Positions 22,731-31,607 of a DNA stretch of 37,134 nt are shown piece by piece. A program made the translations under genes and the position numbers. The stretch is taken from NCBI GenBank assembly GCA_017553575.1, contig JAFZKQ010000049.1, positions 1-37,134 on the forward strand, written 5' to 3'. The notes under the pieces are model-generated. The model was not told where the DNA came from. It made no database searches and saw only the letters and a list, made by a program, of their open reading frames with translations. This DNA is from Paludibacteraceae bacterium. GTDB taxonomy: Bacteria; Bacteroidota; Bacteroidia; Bacteroidales; Paludibacteraceae. The first letter of the stretch is position 1, and each line of letters starts with the position of its first letter.

Positions 22731-25199
22731 ATGGAAGAGGCGAAAAGAATAACATTAGCAGACATTCCTGAGAAAGAGGAGTGCATAATCGTCAAGGTAA
22801 ATGGTCATGGGGGATTTCGCCATCGTGTGATGGAGATGGGATTCCTGAAAGGAAAGAAAGTCTCTGTCGTAAAGAATGCACCGCTCCAAGATCCGATTGA
22901 ATACCAAGTGATGGAAAGCCATGTTTCGCTCCGTCGAAGCGAGGCTCAGCATATTGAGGTGGTCAAGGTGGATGAGAAGGTGGACGGTATATTTGAGTTC
23001 AACGGGACATTTTCCGAAGAGGTGCAACGTATCTATCATGAGAAAACAAAGACTATCACAGTAGCTTTGGTGGGCAATCCCAATTGCGGTAAAACCTCCT
23101 TCTTCAATCATGCCACGGGTCTTCATGAACATGTGGGAAACTATAGTGGAGTGACCGTTTCATCGAAGGTCGGCACATTCCATCGCAATGGTTACACGAT
23201 TAATTTGGTGGATTTGCCAGGCACCTATTCCATCACGGAATATAGTCCGGAGGAGTTGTATGTCCGCGAGTATATCACCGAACAGCATCCTGATGTGGTG
23301 CTCAATATCGTTGATTCTTCCAATTTGGAGAGGAACCTATTCCTTACTACTCAGTTGATTGACATGAATGTGCGTATGGTGATGGCACTTAATATGTACG
23401 ATGAATTGGGGAAAAAGGGCTATCAATTGGATGATGCTCAGTTGGAGAAGATGTTAGGCTTCCCTTGTGCTCCCACCAATTCCAAGTCGGGTAAAGGAAT
23501 AGACCATGTGCTCGATCACATTATTACGGTTTATGAGGAGACGGATGAGATTACCAAGCATATCCACATTAATTACGGAAGTGAGATTGAGGGAGCCATA
23601 AACAAGATAAAGCCTTTGATTTCCGAACATGCGGAGGTGGCTGTCGATTTTCCATTTAGGTATGTGGCTATCAAGTTGTTGGAGGATGATTCGACGACCT
23701 ATAAGCATTTGGAAAAACATTTGGGGAACATCGATAACATACGAGAAACGGTTAGTCGGTGCCAGTCTGAGATAGAGAAGGAGTACGAGGAGGATACGGT
23801 CAGTGTCATCACGAACGCTAAGTATGGTTTTATACGCGGTGCCTTGAAGGAGACCTTCAAGAAGACGCGCGAGGATAACGAGGAACTCTCCTATGCGGTC
23901 GATGTGGTTTTAACCAACAGATGGTTGGGCTTCCCTATCTTGGCTCTTTTCCTTTGGATTATGTTTGAATGCACATTCGTCATAGGGGAATATCCACAGA
24001 GTTGGATAGAGGAGGGTGTCAAATGGTTAAGCGATGTGGCGCAGGGTTTCCTTGGGGAAGGCATACTCTCCAACTTGATTGTTGATGGTATTATAGCTGG
24101 CGTGGGCGGCGTCATAGTCTTCCTTCCGAACATTTTGATCCTTTTCTTCTTCATCTCCTTGTTGGAGGATACGGGTTACATGGCGCGTGCGGCGTTCATT
24201 ATGGATAAGGTCATGCATAAGATGGGGCTTCATGGAAAGTCGTTCATCCCGTTGTTGACGGGCTTCGGATGTGGTGTGCCGGCTATCATGGCTACGCGTA
24301 CGCTTGAGAATCCGAAGGATAGGATCATCACGATGATGGCGATTCCTTTTATGTCCTGTTCGGCCCGACTCCCGGTTTATTTGCTATTTGTCTCGGCCTT
24401 CTTTGAGTCGAACCAAGCATTGATATTGCTGAGCATCTATTTAATCGGTATTGCCGTGGCTGTTGTTACTGCTTTGCTCTTGAAGAAGACTCGGTTCAAG
24501 GATGATTCCGACCAATTTGTTATGGAGTTGCCTCCTTACCGTATTCCGTCGGCCCGAAATACGATCATACATATGTGGGAGAAGGCAGTGCAGTACTTGA
24601 AAAAGATGGGATCGATTATTTTAGTTGCTTCCGTCATCATATGGGTGCTCTCTTATTTCCCTACCACCAATGCGGAGATGGAGCAGATCGATGCGAAAAT
24701 CGCCCAAGTGACCGAGGATGAGTCCCTCGATTCCGATTCGAAGGATGCGATGATTGAGCAGTTGGAGATAGACAAGTCAGCGGCCCAAAACAAGAATTCA
24801 TATATTGGTCAAATCGGTCAGGTGATAGAGCCGGTTGTCCGTCCGTTGGGCTTCGATTGGGAGATGGGAGTTAGTATCCTTACAGGAGCCGCAGCCAAGG
24901 AGATTGTAGTCTCATCCATGGGAATCCTTTATCATGCGGATAAGGAGGCGGACAGCGATTCGCATAAGTTGGTGACTGCCATACGAGAGCGTAGGAACAA
25001 TCCAGATGCTCCTATTACGCCTTTGGTCGCTTTCGGATTCATGGTCTTTGTCTTGCTCTACTATCCATGTATAGCGACGATTACGGCAATAGCCAAGGAG
25101 TCGAATTGGAAGTGGGCAGGGTTCTCTATCCTATACACCTCATCGGTGGCGTGGATTGTGGCGTTCTTGATTCATCAAGTCGGCTCGATTTTTATATAA
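22731..25199 (+). CDS. feoB: FeoA-FeoB fusion ferrous iron transporter
   Basis: The start is set at 22731 (MEEAKRITLADIPEKEE), giving 822 residues. Residues 1-80 are a FeoA (SH3-like) domain (FRHRVMEMGFLKGKKVSVVKNAPLQDP). The G-protein domain has G1 GNPNCGKT (115-122), G3 DLPG (161-164) and G4 NMYD (221-224). The C-terminal transmembrane part carries the paired gate motifs (GYMARAAFIMD, GFGCGVPAIMATR) and the CSARLPVY block. It imports Fe2+ across the inner membrane in anaerobic, reducing habitats such as the gut. FeoA-FeoB fusion is usual in Bacteroidales. It is the first gene of a four-gene operon. Confidence 0.97.
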   Translation: MEEAKRITLADIPEKEECIIVKVNGHGGFRHRVMEMGFLKGKKVSVVKNAPLQDPIEYQVMESHVSLRRSEAQHIEVVKVDEKVDGIFEFNGTFSEEVQRIYHEKTKTITVALVGNPNCGKTSFFNHATGLHEHVGNYSGVTVSSKVGTFHRNGYTINLVDLPGTYSITEYSPEELYVREYITEQHPDVVLNIVDSSNLERNLFLTTQLIDMNVRMVMALNMYDELGKKGYQLDDAQLEKMLGFPCAPTNSKSGKGIDHVLDHIITVYEETDEITKHIHINYGSEIEGAINKIKPLISEHAEVAVDFPFRYVAIKLLEDDSTTYKHLEKHLGNIDNIRETVSRCQSEIEKEYEEDTVSVITNAKYGFIRGALKETFKKTREDNEELSYAVDVVLTNRWLGFPILALFLWIMFECTFVIGEYPQSWIEEGVKWLSDVAQGFLGEGILSNLIVDGIIAGVGGVIVFLPNILILFFFISLLEDTGYMARAAFIMDKVMHKMGLHGKSFIPLLTGFGCGVPAIMATRTLENPKDRIITMMAIPFMSCSARLPVYLLFVSAFFESNQALILLSIYLIGIAVAVVTALLLKKTRFKDDSDQFVMELPPYRIPSARNTIIHMWEKAVQYLKKMGSIILVASVIIWVLSYFPTTNAEMEQIDAKIAQVTEDESLDSDSKDAMIEQLEIDKSAAQNKNSYIGQIGQVIEPVVRPLGFDWEMGVSILTGAAAKEIVVSSMGILYHADKEADSDSHKLVTAIRERRNNPDAPITPLVAFGFMVFVLLYYPCIATITAIAKESNWKWAGFSILYTSSVAWIVAFLIHQVGSIFI

Positions 25200-25229
25200 C
25201 TGAGTTTCGAACCCCAAACCTCTTAGGTT

Positions 25230-25442
25230 ATGATTGCTATAACAGAACAAGAAATTCTCGTATTTCTCATTGTTGCCTGTTCTATCGGGTGGGCCATTTG
25301 GCGAATTTTTTTTGCTAAAGAGAGGAATTGTGGCTGTGGCTGTAGTTCGTCCGACTGCAGTTGCTGTTCCGATTGTCCAACAACAAACAGATGTAAAAAA
25401 GATAACGTATGCACACCATATTCACAGAAAAACAGAAACTGA
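25230..25442 (+). CDS. FeoB-associated Cys-rich membrane protein
   Basis: This 70-residue protein has one N-terminal membrane helix (ILVFLIVACSIGWAIWRIFF) and a Cys-rich tail (NCGCGCSSSDCSCCSDC, later RCKKDNVC). It matches the FeoB-associated Cys-rich family, thought to help handle ferrous iron at the FeoB pore. It lies 30 bases after feoB and overlaps the next gene by 34 bases. Confidence 0.9.
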   Translation: MIAITEQEILVFLIVACSIGWAIWRIFFAKERNCGCGCSSSDCSCCSDCPTTNRCKKDNVCTPYSQKNRN

Positions 25443-26092
25443 CCGAATTGTTAGAAGTCAATCCCCAATTGATTCTAATGTTGCCCCGTTTTGATATGAA
25501 ATTGGGATTCGGTGAAAAGCGGGTGGGGGAGATTTGCCATGCAAGTGGCGTCCCCTCCGAATTGTTCTTGTTGTTGTGTAATGTCTATACGTTTGATTCG
25601 TATGAGCCTACGGAGGAGGAGATAGCTTCGATTGACGGGAAGATGCTCGTCAAATATCTCATCGCTTCACACGATTACTACTTGAATCACCGATTGAAAC
25701 ATATCGGGAAGCATGTGGAACGCATAGCCCATGAGTCGGGGAATATCGGCAGTATCTTGATTAATTTCTTCCATGAGTATAGCAACGAAGTGGAGGAACA
25801 TTTCAAGGAGGAGGAGAACACCCTTTTCCCGATTCTCTTGCAGGGAGGCTCTTTCGAAAAAGGCAAATTCAATCTGAAGGAGATGGCAGGCGGCCATGGT
25901 TCCATAGAGGATAAGTTGAGTGACCTCACCAACATCATCATCAAGTACCTGCCTGCGGATATCATGCCGAACGAACGTATCGGTGTGTGGTTTGACATCA
26001 GTCAGCTTTCAAAGGATATCAGGAAGCATGCTATCATCGAAGAGAAAATCCTTATTCCTTATGTGGAACAGAAGAGAGGAGGCAAGAAATGA
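25409..26092 (+). CDS. RIC/YtfE/ScdA-type hemerythrin protein (iron-sulfur cluster repair)
   Basis: The protein has 227 residues. The N-terminal ~60 residues (LLEVNPQLILMLPRFDMKLGFG) look like the ScdA/RIC N-domain. A hemerythrin-like four-helix bundle follows, with candidate di-iron ligands H88, H131, E135, H163, H207 and E211 in HDYYLNHRLKHIGKH, EEHFKEEENTLFP, GGHGS and RKHAIIEEKILIPY. RIC proteins repair Fe-S clusters or release iron under nitrosative and oxidative stress. Overlap with the Cys-rich gene and a 4-base overlap with the regulator make co-expression with iron uptake very likely. Confidence 0.85.
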   Translation: MHTIFTEKQKLTELLEVNPQLILMLPRFDMKLGFGEKRVGEICHASGVPSELFLLLCNVYTFDSYEPTEEEIASIDGKMLVKYLIASHDYYLNHRLKHIGKHVERIAHESGNIGSILINFFHEYSNEVEEHFKEEENTLFPILLQGGSFEKGKFNLKEMAGGHGSIEDKLSDLTNIIIKYLPADIMPNERIGVWFDISQLSKDIRKHAIIEEKILIPYVEQKRGGKK

Positions 26093-26682
26093 AGAAGTTA
26101 ACTGTAGCCATTTTAGAGAGTTCCAACATTCTCACCGAGGGGTTGGGGAAAATTATAGAGAGTGGCTTGGAGTTCAAGTTGGCCAAGATCTATAAGTCGG
26201 TTGCCAATCTGCAGAGTCTCGTTTTCTCCAACATTGATATCCTAATCACCAACCCAAGGCTCTTTGGGGAGACCCAGATCGCGAAGCTCATCCACGACTG
26301 GAAGGAGGAGAACAACTCGTTGAACATTGTGGCTTTGCAGACATCCTATATCCCCACACAGATTAGCACTCTCTTTGACGATACGATTGAATTGGATGAC
26401 GATATCCAAGTTATCTTAAGTAAACTGAAGAATTTGGCGTCCAAAGACCTCTCCAATGAAAATACGGAGAACTTCGAACTCTCCTCACGGGAGAAGGATG
26501 TCTTGGTGCTTGTGGCCAAAGGAATGCAGAACAAGGAGATTGCAGACCAACTGAACATCTCCATCTACACCGTGATGGCTCATCGTAAAAATATCACCAA
26601 AAAGACCGGCATCAAATCCATTGCAGGACTCACCGTCTATGCATTACTCAACAACTTGATAAGCCAAAATGAAATAAAGTAG
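26089..26682 (+). CDS. LuxR/NarL-type regulator with degenerate receiver domain
   Basis: The protein has 197 residues. The C-terminus (~129-190) is a complete LuxR helix-turn-helix (LSSREKDVLVLVAKGMQNKEIADQLNIS...TVMAHRKNI). The N-terminal half has the length and shape of a response-regulator receiver, but the phospho-acceptor Asp is replaced by Asn (DILITNP, N55) and the acidic pair near residue 10 is largely missing. It is therefore unlikely to be switched by phosphorylation. It overlaps the hemerythrin gene by 4 bases and presumably controls this operon or iron/nitrosative stress genes. I recall similar hemerythrin-LuxR pairs in Bacteroides. Confidence 0.85.
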   Translation: MKKLTVAILESSNILTEGLGKIIESGLEFKLAKIYKSVANLQSLVFSNIDILITNPRLFGETQIAKLIHDWKEENNSLNIVALQTSYIPTQISTLFDDTIELDDDIQVILSKLKNLASKDLSNENTENFELSSREKDVLVLVAKGMQNKEIADQLNISIYTVMAHRKNITKKTGIKSIAGLTVYALLNNLISQNEIK

Positions 26683-26686
26683 GGAT

Positions 26687-29600
26687 TTAATTCTTAACTA
26701 TCAGTTTATACCTATTGTTCCCTATCACTACGACATAAACGCCGTCCACACCCATTCGGACCTCTTCCAATTTAGCCGAGGTTTCCGTATTCCGATGGAG
26801 GTGTCCGTTCACATCATAAATTCTGTAAGGTGTACCGACAGGGCTGTCGATAAATAGGCTACCGTTTTGAGACCAAACCATGATGGCATTCGCTTCTGTA
26901 ATCGCGAAGGTGGTAACTCCACTCACCACGTAATTTCCGCCCTCATTGTCTATGACAGCAACCTTCGCGACTCCTTTGTTTAAATTGTCGGAATAGATCA
27001 CCGAATATTCCTCGGCAGGAATTACCGTCTCTCCATCTTTGACGATGATTGCCGGTGTTTTAGGCAAACCATCATAAGCCAAGGAGGAAGCATCTACTAC
27101 GATGACTAAGTCCTCAATTGAGGCGGGATGGATAGTAAACTCTTTTTCCAGATTTGTCTCTGGCAATTTATAGTTGTTATTTTTGATGCCTGTCACTTGG
27201 GCCACATACGTGCCTGTATTGACTTGTGCCCCGCTAACTATCGTTTCGCAAGAATCCCCATTGACTAATCCAATGGCAATGGCATCTGCAACTTGTTCTT
27301 GCCCATTGTAGAGGAACGTCGTATTGACCCATTCGATTTCAATTTCCCTTGGATTTATGACTAGTTTCCCTGCCACATAGGAAATTCTGTAGTTGTTCGA
27401 TTTCAATCCTTGTGGTTTTATGAGGTATTCCCCGATTCCTTCGAATTGAGAGCAAGTGTATTCGTAGGACAAAGTACCCTCCAAGTCGGCCGCTGTCTCG
27501 CCATTTACGAACCCAGAATATTCCACGCCATTGCCCATCAGTTCATCACCATAGGTCAAGGTGGCAGGCAGGGCTGTAATCGTCAAAGGAATTTTGGTGA
27601 TCGTATATCTTTTTGTCAAAAGGGTATTCGGAAGTTTGTAATTGCTATTGTCCACCCCTTCCACCTTAGCTATAAAGTCTCCAGCCTCGCTTTGCCCACC
27701 AAAAACGAGCGCCCTGCATGAATCATTGTTCAGCAAGCCTATCACCGAAACAGAAGGTATCTGTACAAGGCCTGTATAGCTAAACACCGTATCTGCCCAT
27801 TCGAGGTTAACCTCCTTCGGAAGGACGGACAGGGAGCTTTCCACATAGGAAATCGCATAATTGTTGGACGACAATCCTTTCAGTACGATTGTATATTCGC
27901 CCACATGGCTATATTGGGTATAGTCTGATTCCATGATCAAAGTTCCAGACAAGAGACTATCCGTTTCTCCGTTCACGAACCCAGAATATTCCACGTTAAT
28001 ATCCGGCAGTTCATCTCCATAGGTTATGGAGGTAGGCTGCGCTGTGATTGTCAACGGTGCTGGGGCTATCGTATATTCCTTTGTCAGAAGAGTGTCTGGG
28101 AATTTGTAATTACGGTTGTCCAATCCTTCCATCTTTGCCACATAGGTTCCAACATTGGTTTGCCCACCGGAGACGAGGATGTTGCACGAGTCATTGTTTA
28201 TCATGCCGACAAGTGCGACCGTAGCCACTTGCTCAAGTCCTGTATAGGTAAGCGTAGTGTCCCTCCATTCAAAATCAATCTCCTTCGGAAGGACCGTCAA
28301 GGTCGCATCCACATAGGAAATCGCATAATTGGTGGATGACAAGCCTTGAGGCGTAATTATATATTCGCCCACATCATCATATTGGGTGTAGTTGTTTTCC
28401 CAGCTCAAAGTCCCTGACAAAGAACTCTCCGTCTCACCGTTTACGAATCCTGAATATTCCACGTTAATATCCGGCAGTTCATCTCCATAAGTTATGGAGA
28501 TAGGTTGCGCTGTGATTGTCAACGGAGCTGGGGCTATCGAAAAGGTTACGGTGCGTTCTCCTGCGTAATCGCCCTTACCCACAAATGTCACGGCATAATC
28601 GCCAGCGTTGACGCAATTTTCAGGAAGTACTACACTGTAATCCACCTCTGGAATTAAGGTGTCATTAATAAACTTCACTATGATTTCAGGTGTGTAGGGA
28701 GTACCCGTATAAACCGTGTCTTTTATCGCAATTGTACAGCTCTCTATATCATTTTCCCATATAGCTATATATTTTCTGTCCCCCATCCTATCATCACTGA
28801 TAATCACTGTTTGGGATACACTATCGATTCCAGTACCCGTCCATCCAGCAAACACAAACCCCTCTTTTTCAGGATTAACTAATGTAACCGTTTGGGAACT
28901 TTCTGAGACAAAAACACGAGGATTGTCAATTTCCACAATTCCTCCCTTAAGGTCGTACGTAATGTAATAAGAGTTGTGAAGTGCCTCGTCAAACCAAGCG
29001 ACACGCTCATTGAGCCAATCTTTCATGTAGTCCACTTCACTTTGGCAAGTAGTACGATTTTCATAACCGATAGGATCTGGGCCAACAGGTTGCCCCAAAA
29101 TCTTACAAACCCTGAAATTACATTCCGCAGAGAGCGCATTTTCATCCGCAAGCATTTGCAGTCTGGAGTTAATCATCTCATTTAGAGCTGATTTTTTGTC
29201 GTCCCAACGAGCCTTCATATTGGAAAAGAAAGCGGAATCTTCAAACATTTTGGCCACCCAAACGCCGTCTCTCACCCACCAACCTATTGATTTTCCGTAT
29301 TCCATAACCCCTTTCTCCCCATCGTTACCATAGCCCAAATCGAAGTCCCAATTCGGGCCGAAATGAATCTTCCCGTCAACAGGATTATAATATTTGTAGA
29401 TGGAGGAAAAATCCTTTGCATCCCGATTGTTGGCGATTTCATTCATGAGGTACCAGTCAATGACAGAGGTTTCATCGTAATATTTTCGCCACCCATTCTT
29501 AGGGTCTATGAACTTTTTGCTATATAAAACATTCTCCGCTTCCTGCACGAAGGATTGTACATAGTTGTAAACAGTATCCGTGACGACATCAGGATCCTTA

Positions 29601-30568
29601 AACGTGACGGAAGCAAGGCACGCGGTCTGGAAACAATATTCCGCATCCATCCTTGCATCCAATTCCAAAATATAGCCACCATCTTTTATATCTACGACTC
29701 CATCCTGGTTTTGGTCAACAAATTTGCCTGATTGGATTTTTTCCTCTGTAAAATCCTCTATACTCTGAATGTCAATACGACCTTTCCCTATATTGATTTT
29801 TTCGCCCCAAATATAGTTTCCGAAATACTCTCCATTTATTATCACATCCACGGAAACAAAGTGAGGATTCCATTCCGTATTAAACAGCTCATTACCAAGT
29901 ATTGAGGCGAATTTGTCTCGAAGCAAAGTTTTATCCAAATAACTCGCATTGATGCACCATTTTTTTGCTTTGGGGAGATCGAAGAAACTCTCTTTTTTAT
30001 CAAATTTGATGTTGAAACTCTTTTTTACTTTTCCTTCCAACCAAGTACTATTGCCCCTTCCTTTTATGCCTTCCTTTGCTATTCCATCTTCAGTTTTAGA
30101 AAAATCATATTTGAAAATCTCTTTCCCCTCTGAAACCAATCTTAGCGCTCCTAATACGTATGTCTCCCTCGTGACTTCTTCCATCGGAATAGCTATATCA
30201 ACGAAAAGAGTCGGCAATCCCGTGTAGGCAGCCATAGCTATTCTCGAATATAGGTTCTCTCCATCATCGGATGATACTACGCAATAGTAGTAACGCATTT
30301 CCTTTTTCAGAAAAGGTTCTGGTGTATACTCCTCAGAAACAGCCCCAGGAATTTCCACTCCAGACAACGAATTACTGGGACTCTGATACCATTGATAGGA
30401 AACCGAATGCCCCGCCTTCTCTGCCCTACAGGTCAAGGTGACGGTTTGCCCCAACTGCGCGAGATTCACCGCCATAGGTTTTTCGAGAAAGACAATAGTC
30501 TCACTGTCTTGCGCATGGCCCGCAAGAGAGAAAAGAAGAAATAGCAAGAAACTGATGTTTACTTTCAT
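26687..30568 (-). CDS. Large secreted CotH-kinase-like protein with MBG repeats and T9SS-type C-terminus
   Basis: The start is set at 30568 (MKVNISFLLFLLFSLAGHAQ, signal peptide), giving 1293 residues. The order is an Ig-like domain (~27-115, YQWYQSPSN...YYYCVV), a CotH domain (~120-540: GIKGRGNSTWLEGKVKKSFN, INGEYFGNYIWGEKI, MNEIANNRDAKDFSS, HFGPNWDFDLGYGND), a Listeria-Bacteroides repeat (~545-605, KEGFVFAGWTG), three tandem MBG-type units of ~157 residues, a further MBG-like stretch, and a C-terminal segment like a T9SS sorting domain (YRIYDVNGHLHR...GVYVVVIGNNRYKLIVKN). CotH proteins are atypical secreted kinases in spore-formers; in Bacteroidota their role is unknown. It should be a surface or secreted protein. 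It ends 4 bases from the convergent regulator. Confidence 0.9.
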   Translation of the reverse strand: MKVNISFLLFLLFSLAGHAQDSETIVFLEKPMAVNLAQLGQTVTLTCRAEKAGHSVSYQWYQSPSNSLSGVEIPGAVSEEYTPEPFLKKEMRYYYCVVSSDDGENLYSRIAMAAYTGLPTLFVDIAIPMEEVTRETYVLGALRLVSEGKEIFKYDFSKTEDGIAKEGIKGRGNSTWLEGKVKKSFNIKFDKKESFFDLPKAKKWCINASYLDKTLLRDKFASILGNELFNTEWNPHFVSVDVIINGEYFGNYIWGEKINIGKGRIDIQSIEDFTEEKIQSGKFVDQNQDGVVDIKDGGYILELDARMDAEYCFQTACLASVTFKDPDVVTDTVYNYVQSFVQEAENVLYSKKFIDPKNGWRKYYDETSVIDWYLMNEIANNRDAKDFSSIYKYYNPVDGKIHFGPNWDFDLGYGNDGEKGVMEYGKSIGWWVRDGVWVAKMFEDSAFFSNMKARWDDKKSALNEMINSRLQMLADENALSAECNFRVCKILGQPVGPDPIGYENRTTCQSEVDYMKDWLNERVAWFDEALHNSYYITYDLKGGIVEIDNPRVFVSESSQTVTLVNPEKEGFVFAGWTGTGIDSVSQTVIISDDRMGDRKYIAIWENDIESCTIAIKDTVYTGTPYTPEIIVKFINDTLIPEVDYSVVLPENCVNAGDYAVTFVGKGDYAGERTVTFSIAPAPLTITAQPISITYGDELPDINVEYSGFVNGETESSLSGTLSWENNYTQYDDVGEYIITPQGLSSTNYAISYVDATLTVLPKEIDFEWRDTTLTYTGLEQVATVALVGMINNDSCNILVSGGQTNVGTYVAKMEGLDNRNYKFPDTLLTKEYTIAPAPLTITAQPTSITYGDELPDINVEYSGFVNGETDSLLSGTLIMESDYTQYSHVGEYTIVLKGLSSNNYAISYVESSLSVLPKEVNLEWADTVFSYTGLVQIPSVSVIGLLNNDSCRALVFGGQSEAGDFIAKVEGVDNSNYKLPNTLLTKRYTITKIPLTITALPATLTYGDELMGNGVEYSGFVNGETAADLEGTLSYEYTCSQFEGIGEYLIKPQGLKSNNYRISYVAGKLVINPREIEIEWVNTTFLYNGQEQVADAIAIGLVNGDSCETIVSGAQVNTGTYVAQVTGIKNNNYKLPETNLEKEFTIHPASIEDLVIVVDASSLAYDGLPKTPAIIVKDGETVIPAEEYSVIYSDNLNKGVAKVAVIDNEGGNYVVSGVTTFAITEANAIMVWSQNGSLFIDSPVGTPYRIYDVNGHLHRNTETSAKLEEVRMGVDGVYVVVIGNNRYKLIVKN
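27130..28545. repeat. Three tandem ~470 bp in-frame repeats (MBG units)
   Basis: Equivalent segments begin at about 28431, 27960 and 27492, a period of 471 and then 468 bases. The two upstream units are nearly identical over ~110 bases (both encode TITAQP.SITYGDELPDINVEYSGFVNGET), while the third has diverged. Each unit pairs an MBG_2-like and a second MBG-like fold. Confidence 0.8.
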
Positions 30569-30691
30569 TTCCAAGAAACAAGATTTGATGCCTCCTTTCA
30601 TTGCTTTTCTGATTTGTGTGATTCATGATATGATGGGGCTTTCAATGGATGTAACCCTGTGATTTTATGGTCTTTGTGGAACGAAACCGAA

Positions 30692-31516
30692 TTAGTCGAT
30701 GGAGAAAGGCTCGCCTACTCCAAAATCGTCCTCTTTGACGACTGACGCACATGGAGTATAAAAGTCATGGGCAAATATAAGAACCTGCTTCTCCTTCACG
30801 GCTGTCTCCAACAATTCGTTTTTGCCTGTCAGGGCTGAAACTTGATCCACATCGATGGCACTCAGCCATCGCAATGGAAGGTGTGCGGAGGTCGGAACAA
30901 CGTCTCCCGCAAATACGTACGTATGTTCGTCCCCCTTCAGATAGGCAACGATTTGTCTATCTGAATGACCCGAATACAACTTCAGATAAACCCCTTCGCA
31001 AAGTTGTGTATCCTCCGTTATGAATTTGAACTTATCTTGATTGAAAATCTCCATCACATCGGCAGAGAACATGGAATTCTCCTCAGCAATGTTGGGAGCC
31101 AACAAGTTTTTCCATTGTGCCTCGCTCACCCAATGTGTCGCATTCGGGAAAGTCATCTGCAATTTGAACTCCTGGTCAATCCATGTGCAACCGCCGCAAT
31201 GTTCGAAATGTAGATGGGTCAAGACTACATCCGTGACGTCTTGGCAAGTATAACCAAGTTTGGCCAACTGCGACTCCATCGTCACCATTTCACGGAAGCC
31301 GAACTCCTCCATGATGTCCCAATGCTTCGTACCGACACCTGCATCGATCAAGATGAGTCGGTCGCCCGTCTTCACCAACAAAGAGCGCATCGAATACTTG
31401 CAGAAGTTATCCTCGTCCGCAGGATAAGAAGGCGCCCAAGCCAATTTAGGTACGGAACCGAAACAAGCTCCTCCATCACTTAAAAAAAATCCCGTTTCAA
31501 TCTTAAATAACTTCAT
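30692..31516 (-). CDS. MBL-fold metallo-hydrolase
   Basis: This 274-residue protein is a metallo-beta-lactamase-fold hydrolase resembling the AHL-lactonase-like group. LILIDAGVGT precedes the metal motif THLHFEHCGG (H101, H103, E105, H106), where Glu replaces the usual Asp of HxHxDH. Later metal ligands are probably in YSGHSDRQ and FAGDVVP. No signal peptide is present, so it is cytoplasmic. The substrate is unknown; lactone or glyoxalase-type hydrolysis are guesses. It is transcribed divergently from mpl, with a 91-base spacer. Confidence 0.87.
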   Translation of the reverse strand: MKLFKIETGFFLSDGGACFGSVPKLAWAPSYPADEDNFCKYSMRSLLVKTGDRLILIDAGVGTKHWDIMEEFGFREMVTMESQLAKLGYTCQDVTDVVLTHLHFEHCGGCTWIDQEFKLQMTFPNATHWVSEAQWKNLLAPNIAEENSMFSADVMEIFNQDKFKFITEDTQLCEGVYLKLYSGHSDRQIVAYLKGDEHTYVFAGDVVPTSAHLPLRWLSAIDVDQVSALTGKNELLETAVKEKQVLIFAHDFYTPCASVVKEDDFGVGEPFSID

Positions 31517-31523
31517 TTTTTGT

Positions 31524-31531
31524 TATTTTTG
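31524..31531 (+). promoter_or_regulatory. Probable -7 element TATTTTTG for the mpl operon
   Basis: It matches TAnnTTTG in the divergent spacer, 76 bases before the mpl ATG at 31608. No -33 partner was found. Confidence 0.4.
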
Positions 31532-31607
31532 TGCGAATTTAGTAAAGATACACAAAGTCACAAAATCTTTTTCTTTGTTTGTATCAGCTCATGCAAGCGT
31601 TAGAAAT

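Noticed and set aside
22571-22771. 66-codon frame ahead of feoAB
   Set aside because: It covers the feoAB promoter and runs into the feoAB coding start in another frame; no domain recognised.
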